The notes under the pieces are model-generated. The model was not told where the DNA came from. It ran no database searches and worked only from the letters and a program-made list of their open reading frames with translations. This document shows positions 1 to 6,175 of a stretch of 32,355 nucleotides of DNA, piece after piece. Position 1 is the stretch's first letter; each line of letters starts with the position of its first letter. This DNA comes from Candidatus Zhuqueibacterota bacterium (GTDB lineage Bacteria > Zhuqueibacterota > Zhuqueibacteria > Zhuqueibacterales > Zhuqueibacteraceae), in assembly GCA_022616415.1 (NCBI GenBank), contig JAKEEU010000394.1, positions 1 to 32,355 on the forward strand. The letters are read 5' to 3'. A program made the position numbers and the translations under genes.

Positions 1-1242
1 CTGGCGCCGCGGGGTAAAATCGGCCCTGGCAGTGATTCTACCACGGTCGATGCCAATGGGCAATTTGAGAGCACGGTGTTTTTTTGGCAGAGCGAGACTT
101 CAACGCTGCCGGTTTGGAAGAGTTGGAATCTGACCAATCTCACCCAAAAGTGGGTGAAAGTTTCCGGACCTGGCTCTTTCCCGAGTTACGGCGTGATTGT
201 GTGGGCGACCAATGAGGATGTCAATGGCTATGATCTGCGCTTTTATTCTTCGGAAGCCACCAATTCTGCTGATCGTCCGTATTTGGAAGTGATCTACTCG
301 ACCGAGGCAGCAACCAAGACCGTTTACTTTCAGAAAGATCACTTGGGCAGCATTCGTGCCACGGTGCTGGACAGCGCCACGGCGCCAGTGCGAGGTTATG
401 ATGATTACGATCCGTGGGGCTACCCACTGGCGCTGCGCACGAAGAAGACGCCGTATGATTCTCTGCAAAAAATTGCGAAATACAAATTTGCTGGTATGGT
501 ATATGACGATGAGTTCGGTTTGAATTTGCACCACACTCCATTCAGGCCGTATGATGGGTTAATGGGAAGGTGGGTAATAATGGATCCGTTGGCGCAGAAA
601 TACCCATCGTTGAGTCCGTACAATTATGCGGCGAATAATCCGGTGCTTTTTATTGATGCAAATGGTGATACTATCGATTATAGTGCATTGAACAAGGAGC
701 AACGGAAAAGTTTTGATGAACTTGTTGTGACTCTCTCAAAAGACAAAAGGTTTGCAGAAGTTTGGAATACCCTTGTCACCTCATCAGCTATTTACAGGAT
801 TTCCGTTAATGAATTACAAAAAACGGCTGGCCAGTATCAACGAAACACCGACGAAATCAGAAGTGGAGGAACGTTGTCTTTTAAGTCAATTACACTAGCT
901 GGAATAGAAAGCGCGACTGCACATGAAGTTTATCATGCCTATCAACATGATCAGGCTAATCTGCCAAGAAGTGTAGGCGAAGAAATAGAAGCACCATTAT
1001 TTGCTGATGCAATAACTCTGAGTCTAGGTATTTTGGGTTCAACACCGATGCGCGTGAATAGAATACCTGTTTTTGCGGAATCGTATTCAAGACTATTATT
1101 TGGAGACTCTTTTAATGAAAATGATTGGTTCATGGCTATCACTACTTTTAAAAAGGGTGGGCTGATGATCCCCGAATATAGACACCTTAACACTCAATTA
1201 TATAACCCTCTAATCAGAAAGTTTTATCCGTTGATCAGATAA
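1..1242 (+). CDS. RHS repeat-associated core protein with C-terminal HExxH metallopeptidase-like toxin domain (5' end outside window)
   Basis: The frame is open from base 1, so the N-terminal bulk lies outside the window; the GTG at 76 is internal. Visible in order: the end of a DNRLRE-type domain (about 1-310), the RHS core (about 325-660, with KDHLGSIRATV, YDPWGY, MGRWVIMDPLAQKYPSLSPY and NPVLFIDANGD), then an A+T-rich tail of about 190 residues. RHS proteins form a shell around a variable C-terminal toxin that is released after the core. The tail carries HEVYH at 922-936, the zinc-binding and catalytic HExxH pattern, followed by acidic residues (GEEIEA, 976-993) that could give a third ligand. 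This suggests a metallopeptidase effector, which is inference. A small membrane-protein gene starts 14 bases after the stop, the usual place for an immunity gene. The base-composition shift at the core/tail junction fits modular exchange of toxin tips. Confidence 0.88.
   Translation: MAPRGKIGPGSDSTTVDANGQFESTVFFWQSETSTLPVWKSWNLTNLTQKWVKVSGPGSFPSYGVIVWATNEDVNGYDLRFYSSEATNSADRPYLEVIYSTEAATKTVYFQKDHLGSIRATVLDSATAPVRGYDDYDPWGYPLALRTKKTPYDSLQKIAKYKFAGMVYDDEFGLNLHHTPFRPYDGLMGRWVIMDPLAQKYPSLSPYNYAANNPVLFIDANGDTIDYSALNKEQRKSFDELVVTLSKDKRFAEVWNTLVTSSAIYRISVNELQKTAGQYQRNTDEIRSGGTLSFKSITLAGIESATAHEVYHAYQHDQANLPRSVGEEIEAPLFADAITLSLGILGSTPMRVNRIPVFAESYSRLLFGDSFNENDWFMAITTFKKGGLMIPEYRHLNTQLYNPLIRKFYPLIR
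67..500 (+). repeat. RHS cassette repeat, copy 1 (homologous to 1859-2270)
   Basis: This stretch encodes the end of the DNRLRE domain and the RHS core. It matches 1859-2270 closely at DNA level, best over 332-480, where long blocks are identical apart from third-position changes. Both copies start at the same 12-base GAGAGCACGGTG. Similarity ends just before the divergent C-terminal tips, the pattern produced when RHS tips are exchanged by recombination within the conserved core. Confidence 0.8.
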
Positions 1243-1256
1243 AATGGAGAGATTTT

Positions 1257-1658
1257 ATGAAGAGATTTATCGTAGTCGCGATCTTATTGAGTTTAACAGT
1301 TTCTTTTTTCTGCGAAAATAAAAAGAAAAAAGAAGCGAAACAGCAAGAGGAGAGTATTAAAAAAATTGAAGATTTGCCCCCTCCAGATCCTGCTCCTAAA
1401 TTAGTAAAAAAACCAAAAACAATCTACCCGCCCTCGGCAACAAGTTTAAGAGAAAAGGGTAAAGTGATTGTTCAGGTATCGGTTGGTATTGATGGGACGG
1501 TTTTTAAAGCAAAAGCGATGTGGTCAACTAACAAGATTTTCGAGACGACTGCTGAGAGTCTAGCTTATCAATATATTTTCGAGACTCCCACCTTTGCGGG
1601 AAAACCACAAGCGGTCATCTTTAGTATCCCTATAATATTTGATCCTGACAGCACCTAA
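1257..1658 (+). CDS. Small membrane-anchored or secreted protein with TonB C-terminal-like domain; candidate RHS immunity protein
   Basis: 133 residues. The N-terminus is a hydrophobic signal or anchor (about residues 3-19) ending in FFCEN; the Cys has only a poor lipobox. A Lys/Glu-rich stretch and a Pro-rich linker (PPPDPAPKLVKKPK) follow. Residues 55-130 resemble a TonB C-terminal domain: YPPSA at the start, GKVIVQVSVGIDGTV, a helix, and a final beta strand. TonB proteins normally have that linker-plus-domain layout, but this one is short. A GGAGAG ribosome-binding site lies 6 bases before the ATG. The gene begins 14 bases after the RHS toxin stop and is equally A+T-rich, so it travels with the toxin tail. 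A role as immunity protein is inferred from position only; it could also be an ordinary TonB-like cargo protein. Confidence 0.7.
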   Translation: MKRFIVVAILLSLTVSFFCENKKKKEAKQQEESIKKIEDLPPPDPAPKLVKKPKTIYPPSATSLREKGKVIVQVSVGIDGTVFKAKAMWSTNKIFETTAESLAYQYIFETPTFAGKPQAVIFSIPIIFDPDST

Positions 1659-1732
1659 GTAGAAAAGAAGTAGCACTTATCAAGTTTAGTACCACTGGTG
1701 TACAGGTAAAGATTTAAGCACAGGATCGCTGG

Positions 1733-2572
1733 GTGCAAGCGCATCAAATTCTCGTGAGCTGGAATGAAGCGCAGGCCACGAGTGTTAATCGGCTTTCGAG
1801 CACGCCGTGGAATGTCGCGTATGTTGGGTTGAATGACATTGATGCCAAGTCGGCTTATGAGAGCACGGTGCTGTTCCAGCAAAACCAGTATCCCAGTTGG
1901 AAGGCTTGGAACCTCACCAATCTGGCGCAGAAGTGGGTTAATGGCACAGCGACCAATTATGGCGTCATTCTCTGGGCGACAAATGAAAACACCAATGGCT
2001 ACGATTTGCGCTTTCGTTCCTCGGAGTATGCGGATACCACTTCGCATCGCCCCATACTGGAAGTGATCTATTCCACCGATGCGGCAACCAAGACGGTTTA
2101 TTTTCTGAAGGATCATCTCGGCAGCATTCGCGCGACGGTGCTGGACAGCGCCACCGCGCCGGTGCGAGGCTATGATGATTATGATCCGTGGGGGTATTCA
2201 CTGGCGTTGCGCACGAAGAAGACGCCGTATGATTCTTTGCAAAAAATTGCAAAGAACAAATTCACCGGCAAGGAGTGGGATGATGAATTTGGGCTGAATT
2301 GGAATTATTTCGGGGCGAGGTATTATGATCCGCAGATTGGAAGGTGGATGGTGAGGGATTCTCTGGCAGAGAAGTATCCGTCGTGGTCTCCGTATCATTA
2401 TTTATATGATAATCCCGTCAGGTATTTTGATCCGGATGGCAAACAAGGACTCTCTTTTTCTCTTGGTATTGATGCAGCCGTTGGGCTGGGTAGGTGGGGA
2501 CCTACAACGAAGATTAGAAAGGAGTTTCTGCGCATGGACATATTTTTACTCACAAGCTTGTTTATTTTATAA
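1733..2572 (+). CDS. Orphan RHS cassette: partial DNRLRE domain, RHS core and a short tip
   Basis: The frame opens only after a stop at 1715-1717, inside a DNRLRE-like domain, and no ribosome-binding site precedes the GTG at 1733. This is therefore a 5'-truncated cassette and not a full RHS gene. It carries the canonical core: KDHLGSIRATV, YDPWGY, KFTGKEWDDEFGLNWNYFGA, YYDPQIGRW and NPVRYFDPDGK. Only about 45 residues follow the core. They begin LSFSLGIDAAVGLG, a common lead into RHS tips, and stop early in a hydrophobic end, which suggests a frameshifted or truncated toxin. Orphan cassettes behind an active RHS gene are a known reservoir for tip switching by recombination with the upstream core. 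It may be silent, and calling it a pseudogene would be equally fair. Confidence 0.7.
   Translation: MQAHQILVSWNEAQATSVNRLSSTPWNVAYVGLNDIDAKSAYESTVLFQQNQYPSWKAWNLTNLAQKWVNGTATNYGVILWATNENTNGYDLRFRSSEYADTTSHRPILEVIYSTDAATKTVYFLKDHLGSIRATVLDSATAPVRGYDDYDPWGYSLALRTKKTPYDSLQKIAKNKFTGKEWDDEFGLNWNYFGARYYDPQIGRWMVRDSLAEKYPSWSPYHYLYDNPVRYFDPDGKQGLSFSLGIDAAVGLGRWGPTTKIRKEFLRMDIFLLTSLFIL
1859..2270 (+). repeat. RHS cassette repeat, copy 2 (homologous to 67-500)
   Basis: Second copy of the RHS core DNA described at 67-500. The segment 2107-2255 is nearly identical to 332-480, including the unbroken codons for RTKKTPYDSLQKIAK. This gives enough length for homologous recombination, which would delete the toxin tail and small protein between the copies and fit the upstream gene with the orphan tip. 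Confidence 0.8.
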
Positions 2573-2586
2573 AAAATCATTATATT
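2558..2586 (+). promoter_or_regulatory. Candidate promoter of pyrK-pyrD
   Basis: TTGTTT (2558-2563), a 17-base spacer and TATATT (2581-2586, continuing TTAT). The -10 box is the same TATATTTT seen ahead of the Rpn remnant. It would start transcription about 50 bases before pyrK. The -35 half is weak. Confidence 0.35.
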
Positions 2587-2642
2587 TTATTAACTGGTCG
2601 TCTCGATTAAATGATCTACAGATTTAAATTCGTGATACAGTT

Positions 2643-3518
2643 ATGCTGGAATTTGGCCGTTCCAAGAAAGGAATCTTTTCATGCCCCGTGCTCACAAACG
2701 ACGAAGTGGCGCGGGGCATTTTTTTGATGCGCTTGCTCGCGCCGGAGATCGCCGCTTCAGTGCGGCCTGGCCAGTTTGTCAATGTGAAAGTTTCGCCCGA
2801 GCAAGATGCAAAAAACAAACTGCAAACTGCCACTTGCCACCCGCCACTTGCCACTTGCTTTCCCCTCCTTCGTCGCCCATTCAGCGTTTGTGAAGTTGAT
2901 CGTCAAGCCGGAACCATTTCGTTGATTTGGAAAGTGATTGGGCCGGGAACGCTGGCGCTGGCTCATCACCAACCCGGAACGATACTAAGCATTATCGGCC
3001 CGCTTGGACGCGGCTTTGACGTGCCAAATTCGGCAGGGCCACTCGCGCTTGTTGCCGGAGGTGTCGGTGTAGCGCCGCTGCCGATTCTCGCCATGGAATT
3101 GGCTGCGCGTGGAAAAAGATTCGACGTGCTGCTCGGCAGCCGCACTGCCGATGAGATTTGGGGTAGGAGCGAGTTGGCCGCACTGGGTGGAGACGTGCGA
3201 ATGGCCACGGATGATGGCAGCGCCGGCGAAAAAGGTTTTGTCACCAAGCTGCTCGAAAAATGGCTGCAAGAAAACGCTAGCCTCGAGGCGCAGGTTTTCG
3301 CCTGCGGTCCGATGCCAATGCTGGCGGTCGTGGCCAAACTCTGTCGCGAAGCGCGTATGCCGGCACAGCTTTCTATTGAAACCATGATGGGCTGCGGCTT
3401 CGGCATTTGCATGGGCTGTCCGATCGAGCCGGCAGCCGGCGTGGAAAAATTGGGCCGTTATTATCTCGCTTGTCTTGATGGCCCGGTGTTTTCGGCGGAG
3501 GCAATTCGTTTATCGTAG
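2643..3518 (+). CDS. pyrK: Dihydroorotate dehydrogenase 1B electron-transfer subunit (PyrK)
   Basis: 291 residues. PyrK carries FAD and a [2Fe-2S] cluster and passes electrons from PyrD to NAD+ in pyrimidine synthesis. Seen here: the N-terminal beta-barrel with RPGQFVNV (41-48), the FAD-binding RRPFS (77-81), the nucleotide-binding VAGGVGVAPL (137-146), CGPMPML, and the cluster cysteines C251, C256, C259 and C277 in the CGFGICMGCP region and after it. pyrD follows 76 bases downstream. The protein is longer than most PyrK (about 250-265) partly because residues 56-74, between the first strands and RRPFS, are encoded by a heptanucleotide repeat (2817-2858) absent from typical family members. 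The ATG at 2643 has no clear ribosome-binding site; it was chosen as the first start that covers the domain. Confidence 0.9.
   Translation: MLEFGRSKKGIFSCPVLTNDEVARGIFLMRLLAPEIAASVRPGQFVNVKVSPEQDAKNKLQTATCHPPLATCFPLLRRPFSVCEVDRQAGTISLIWKVIGPGTLALAHHQPGTILSIIGPLGRGFDVPNSAGPLALVAGGVGVAPLPILAMELAARGKRFDVLLGSRTADEIWGRSELAALGGDVRMATDDGSAGEKGFVTKLLEKWLQENASLEAQVFACGPMPMLAVVAKLCREARMPAQLSIETMMGCGFGICMGCPIEPAAGVEKLGRYYLACLDGPVFSAEAIRLS
2817..2858 (+). repeat. Six-unit heptanucleotide tandem repeat inside pyrK
   Basis: Six 7-base units in a row: AAACTGC twice, CACTTGC, CACCCGC, then CACTTGC twice. The total of 42 bases is a multiple of three, so the reading frame is kept and 14 residues (59-72) are added. 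It sits in a loop between the first beta strands and the RRPFS FAD motif. Confidence 0.85.
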
Positions 3519-3519
3519 C

Positions 3520-3536
3520 GCAGACAGCCTGTCTGC
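3520..3536 (+). terminator. Intercistronic hairpin after pyrK
   Basis: GCAGACA, a 3-base loop, TGTCTGC: a perfect 7-bp stem starting 2 bases after the pyrK stop and followed by ATTTTAATT. The T-run is short, so it may only attenuate readthrough into pyrD or protect the mRNA end. Confidence 0.45.
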
Positions 3537-3545
3537 ATTTTAATT

Positions 3546-3571
3546 ATCCGGGCGATTCGGAAAATCCGGAT
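3546..3571 (+). repeat. 26-base palindrome-like intergenic element, copy A
   Basis: A 26-base sequence that begins ATCCGG and ends AATCCGGAT. It recurs at 6000-6025 (24 of 26 identical) and, inverted, at 5955-5980 (23 of 26). It lies in the pyrK-pyrD gap. Confidence 0.75.
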
Positions 3572-3594
3572 ACCGTAAAAATTCTGTTCTCCCA

Positions 3595-4515
3595 ATGAGT
3601 AACTTGCGAATAAAAATCCGCGATGTCGAGTTCCCCACCCCGATATTCGTGGCCTCCGGCACGTTTGGCTACGGCCAGGAAGCCGCGGATTTGGTCGATT
3701 TAACCGGACTCGGCGCGATCATCACCAAATCCATCGGCGCCGAACCCCGCATCGGCAATCCGCCGCCCCGGCTCTTTGAAACGGCTGCCGGGTTGCTCAA
3801 TTCGATTGGTTTGCAAAATGTCGGCGTGCAAAATTTCGTCACGGAAAAGCTTCCCTTTTTGCGAACGCTCGGCGTGCCGATCATTGTGAATATTGCCGGA
3901 CGCAGCTTGGATGAGTATGTCACGGTGGCGCGCAAACTTGAAGAACAAGGCGGCATCGTTGGTTACGAATTAAACTTCTCCTGTCCAAATGTGAAAGAAG
4001 GTGGTTTGGAATTCAGCCAGAAAGCCGAGATCACCGAACGCGCGACGCGACAAATTCGTGGGATCACCAAACGCCTGGTCATCCCGAAATTGACGCCGAA
4101 TGTGACCCGCGTGGGCGATATCGCCCACGCTGCCGAAGCCGGCGGCGCCGATGCGGTCTCGCTCATCAACACGCTAACCGGCATGGCAGTTGATATTGAA
4201 ACCTGGCGGCCGCGCATCAACACCGTGGTCGGCGGTTATTCCGGCCCAGCGATCAAGCCGGTGGCCCTGGCAAAAGTCTATGAAACCAGCCGCGCCGTCG
4301 AGATTCCGGTGATCGGCATCGGCGGCATCATGAACTGGCAGGATGCGGTGGAATTCTTTCTCGTCGGCGCCAGCGCCGTGCAAATCGGCACGGCGAATTT
4401 TGTCGATCCGCGCACGGGGGTGACGGTCGCGGATGGATTGCGAGAGTATTTGATGGCGCGGCAGTTAGGTGACGTTGGTGAGTTGGTTGGACAAATTAAG
4501 ATTGATGGTGCGTGA
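3595..4515 (+). CDS. pyrD: Dihydroorotate dehydrogenase, class 1B catalytic subunit (PyrD)
   Basis: 306 residues, the usual length for the FMN-binding TIM-barrel subunit that oxidises dihydroorotate to orotate in the cytoplasm. Seen here: the N-terminal FPTPIFVASGTFGYG, TKSIG (45-49), GNPPPRLFET, NSIGLQN (69-75), the catalytic-loop Cys130 in ELNFSCPNVKEGG (class 1 enzymes use Cys as base, class 2 uses Ser), KLTPNV, the FMN phosphate site VIGIGGI, and GASAVQIGTA near the end. The adjacent pyrK makes class 1B, NAD-linked through PyrK, the consistent assignment. There is no clear ribosome-binding site at 3595, so translation may depend on the upstream gene or on mRNA structure. Confidence 0.95.
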   Translation: MSNLRIKIRDVEFPTPIFVASGTFGYGQEAADLVDLTGLGAIITKSIGAEPRIGNPPPRLFETAAGLLNSIGLQNVGVQNFVTEKLPFLRTLGVPIIVNIAGRSLDEYVTVARKLEEQGGIVGYELNFSCPNVKEGGLEFSQKAEITERATRQIRGITKRLVIPKLTPNVTRVGDIAHAAEAGGADAVSLINTLTGMAVDIETWRPRINTVVGGYSGPAIKPVALAKVYETSRAVEIPVIGIGGIMNWQDAVEFFLVGASAVQIGTANFVDPRTGVTVADGLREYLMARQLGDVGELVGQIKIDGA

Positions 4516-4636
4516 TTCTTTGGAGACACATTCTACCGGCTATATCGGATTGAGGAGTGAGTGGTCCATTTCGAATGATCTTACTGACGGACATCGTTTC
4601 AATTCGTTTTTGTTGCCCTCAAAAAAAGAACTTTTC

Positions 4637-4665
4637 TTGACACTCATGCAAATTATCATTAAATT
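4637..4665 (+). promoter_or_regulatory. Candidate promoter of the toxin-antitoxin operon
   Basis: A perfect TTGACA (4637-4642), 17 bases, then TAAATT (4660-4665) continuing TGG. The -10 reads TAAATTTG, matching the TAnnTTTG form known from Bacteroidetes. The antitoxin starts about 105 bases downstream. The 260 bases between pyrD and the antitoxin hold no convincing gene. Confidence 0.5.
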
Positions 4666-4775
4666 TGGATATACTGTAGGGTTGAGGCATGCAAAAGCAA
4701 CAAACCTTACACGATTTCAATGTAACGCAAATACTTAACTGATTAATTGAGGAAGCATTTAGGGAGAAGCAAAAC

Positions 4776-5024
4776 ATGCAAGCAACCGCAACAAAACGAA
4801 TCGAGATTCATAAAAAGTTGTCAATTCTACCCGCGGAAAAGCTAGAGCAAGTGGTGGATTTTGTAGAATTCATGCTGTCCCAATCTCAGGTTAAACACAA
4901 AAAAATTATGAGGCTGGGTGGAATGTGGAAAAACCTGGGTTTTGAGAAAGTCGACGATTTGGAAGGGGAAATTCGTAAAATCCGCCAGGAAGCCTCCAGC
5001 GCCATCCTCAACAAGAAATGGTGA
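4776..5024 (+). CDS. Antitoxin of a type II toxin-antitoxin pair (VapB-like, DUF2281-like)
   Basis: 82 residues. The N-terminal part (KRIEIHKKLSILPAEKLEQV, then VDFVEFMLSQ) has the LP-x(5)-V-x-DFVEFL pattern of DUF2281-type antitoxins that accompany PIN toxins. The C-terminal half is charged (DDLEGEIRKIRQEASSAIL) and would be the toxin-binding tail. GGGAG lies about 10 bases before the ATG. The PIN-domain gene follows after 3 bases, the standard antitoxin-first order. Such antitoxins bind their own promoter and repress the operon together with the toxin, so autoregulation is expected from the family; no operator was identified. Confidence 0.75.
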   Translation: MQATATKRIEIHKKLSILPAEKLEQVVDFVEFMLSQSQVKHKKIMRLGGMWKNLGFEKVDDLEGEIRKIRQEASSAILNKKW

Positions 5025-5027
5025 GAA

Positions 5028-5417
5028 ATGCAATACCTTGCCGATACGGTTACCTTGGTGCGTCATTTCTCGAAAGCTGGAAAAATCGGAAAGGCAGCAA
5101 AGCGAGTTCTTGAAGACGCCGATAAAGGGCAACATCATATCTTCATTTCGGTCGTCTCGCTGGTAGAAATTTTGTACCTGTCCGAAAAGCATCGCATTCC
5201 GGTAGATTTGGATAAGACCCTTGATTCCATAAACTATTCACAAAATTATTCGGTTGTCGATTTGACGTCTGAGATTGTGAAACTTGCGGCCTCGAGCGCC
5301 TGCAAAGAGCTTCATGATCGGCTCATTTTATCCACTGCCAAGTATTTAGGGGTCTCCATTTTGACAAGTGATCAAGCTATGAAGGATTTGAACGAAGTAC
5401 CGACCATCTGGCAATAA
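5028..5417 (+). CDS. PIN-domain ribonuclease toxin (VapC-like)
   Basis: 129 residues, a single PIN domain. The acidic Mg2+-binding residues of the fold are in place: Asp6 (YLADT), Glu47 (SLVEILYL), Asp97 (HDRLILSTA) and Asp115 (LTSDQAM). VapC toxins cut tRNA or rRNA when the labile antitoxin is lost. The gene starts 3 bases after the antitoxin stop, so the two are co-translated. The HIT gene begins 4 bases after its stop, so the operon may continue into it. Confidence 0.88.
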   Translation: MQYLADTVTLVRHFSKAGKIGKAAKRVLEDADKGQHHIFISVVSLVEILYLSEKHRIPVDLDKTLDSINYSQNYSVVDLTSEIVKLAASSACKELHDRLILSTAKYLGVSILTSDQAMKDLNEVPTIWQ

Positions 5418-5421
5418 GTTT

Positions 5422-5865
5422 ATGCCAACCAAAACTATTGCAAGCTGCACCTTTTGCAAAGTCATTCGCGGCGAGGTGCCAAGTTACTTTGTTTTCGAAG
5501 ACGACGTCTCGTTGGCCTTTCTTGATCATCGCCCGTTGTTTCCGGGGCATTGCCTGCTGGTGCCGCGCGATCATCATGAAACGCTCGCCGCTCTGCCGTC
5601 CGATTTGATTACCCCCATCTTTACCAATGCCCAGCTTCTGGCGCGCGCGGTGGAACAAAGCATGAACGCCGAAGGCACTTTTGTGGCGATGAACAATCGC
5701 GTCAGCCAAAGCGTGCCGCATCTGCACATCCACGTCGTGCCGCGCCGCAAGAAAGACGGTTTGAAAGGCTTTTTCTGGCCGCGCCAACCTTACAAGAACG
5801 AGGAAGAAATCAAGAAAGTACAAAATACGCTGCGCGCTGCTATTACAGCGCTTAAGGTTTCATGA
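5422..5865 (+). CDS. HIT-family nucleotide hydrolase or transferase
   Basis: 147 residues with the full histidine-triad motif H100-L-H102-I-H104-VV and the N-terminal CTFCKVIRGEVPS, with two cysteines like those that bind zinc in many bacterial HIT proteins. PGHCLLVPRDH is the usual strand before the active site. These proteins hydrolyse AMP-lysine-type adducts or dinucleoside polyphosphates in the cytoplasm; the true substrate cannot be read from sequence. The C-terminal region is Lys-rich. The ATG lies 4 bases after the PIN toxin stop, an odd partner for a housekeeping enzyme, which suggests read-through of the toxin-antitoxin transcript or recent insertion of the TA pair upstream. Confidence 0.88.
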   Translation: MPTKTIASCTFCKVIRGEVPSYFVFEDDVSLAFLDHRPLFPGHCLLVPRDHHETLAALPSDLITPIFTNAQLLARAVEQSMNAEGTFVAMNNRVSQSVPHLHIHVVPRRKKDGLKGFFWPRQPYKNEEEIKKVQNTLRAAITALKVS

Positions 5866-5893
5866 ACATTTTCCTCAAGAGCAGAATGCGAGC

Positions 5894-5922
5894 TTGACAA
5901 ATTAATCACTTCAAAGTTGAAT
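5894..5922 (+). promoter_or_regulatory. Possible promoter ahead of cdsA
   Basis: A perfect TTGACA (5894-5899), 17 bases, then a poor -10 TTGAAT (5917-5922). The distance to the cdsA start is long, about 250 bases. The leader would contain the inverted 26-base elements and the hexamer repeat. Confidence 0.25.
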
Positions 5923-5954
5923 CTGTGCAAAAAAAACAAAGATTTTATAGTGGC

Positions 5955-6025
5955 ATCCGGATTTGCCAAATCGCCTGGATTCAAGCCATGAGATTTTTAA
6001 TCCGGACGATTCGTAAAATCCGGAT
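5955..6025. repeat. Inverted pair of 26-base elements (copies C and B)
   Basis: 5955-5980 and 6000-6025 are inverted copies of the element at 3546-3571, separated by 19 bases. Both ends of each arm carry ATCCGGAT-like sequence, so the pair can fold into a long hairpin. It lies in the 310-base gap between the HIT gene and cdsA. It is small enough to be a REP or MITE-like element; no transposase is nearby. Confidence 0.7.
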
Positions 6026-6115
6026 ACAAAATGCTTTTTCCTGATTGGTTCCGGCTCCTCCGGGTTGGGGATTAGTGGGATAAAAATAGGTCGTCTTATA
6101 AAACATGATTTTCAA

Positions 6116-6151
6116 AGTAGGAGCAGGAGTAAGAGTAAGAGAAAGAGTAAG
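6116..6151 (+). repeat. Hexanucleotide repeat ahead of cdsA
   Basis: Six units of an AGTAAG-type hexamer (AGTAGG, AGCAGG, AGTAAG twice, AGAAAG, AGTAAG). It reads Arg/Ser/Lys if translated in the cdsA frame, but the better start lies downstream. Purine-rich repeats like this change copy number easily and could alter leader length. Confidence 0.7.
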
Positions 6152-6175
6152 AGTATTGACAACCGGAGGAGGAAG

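Noticed and set aside
2817..2858. CRISPR-like array
   Set aside because: Units are 7 bases with no spacers and lie inside pyrK.
4670..4675. TATACT as -10 box for the toxin-antitoxin promoter
   Set aside because: It is 27 bases from TTGACA; TAAATT at 4660 has the correct 17-base spacing.
4469..4738. Open frame of 89 codons overlapping the pyrD end
   Set aside because: Starts inside pyrD, has no ribosome-binding site and runs through the toxin-antitoxin promoter.
5422..5865. HIT gene as a third component of the toxin-antitoxin system
   Set aside because: Spacing suggests co-transcription, but HIT proteins are ordinary housekeeping enzymes and nothing in the sequence links it to toxicity.
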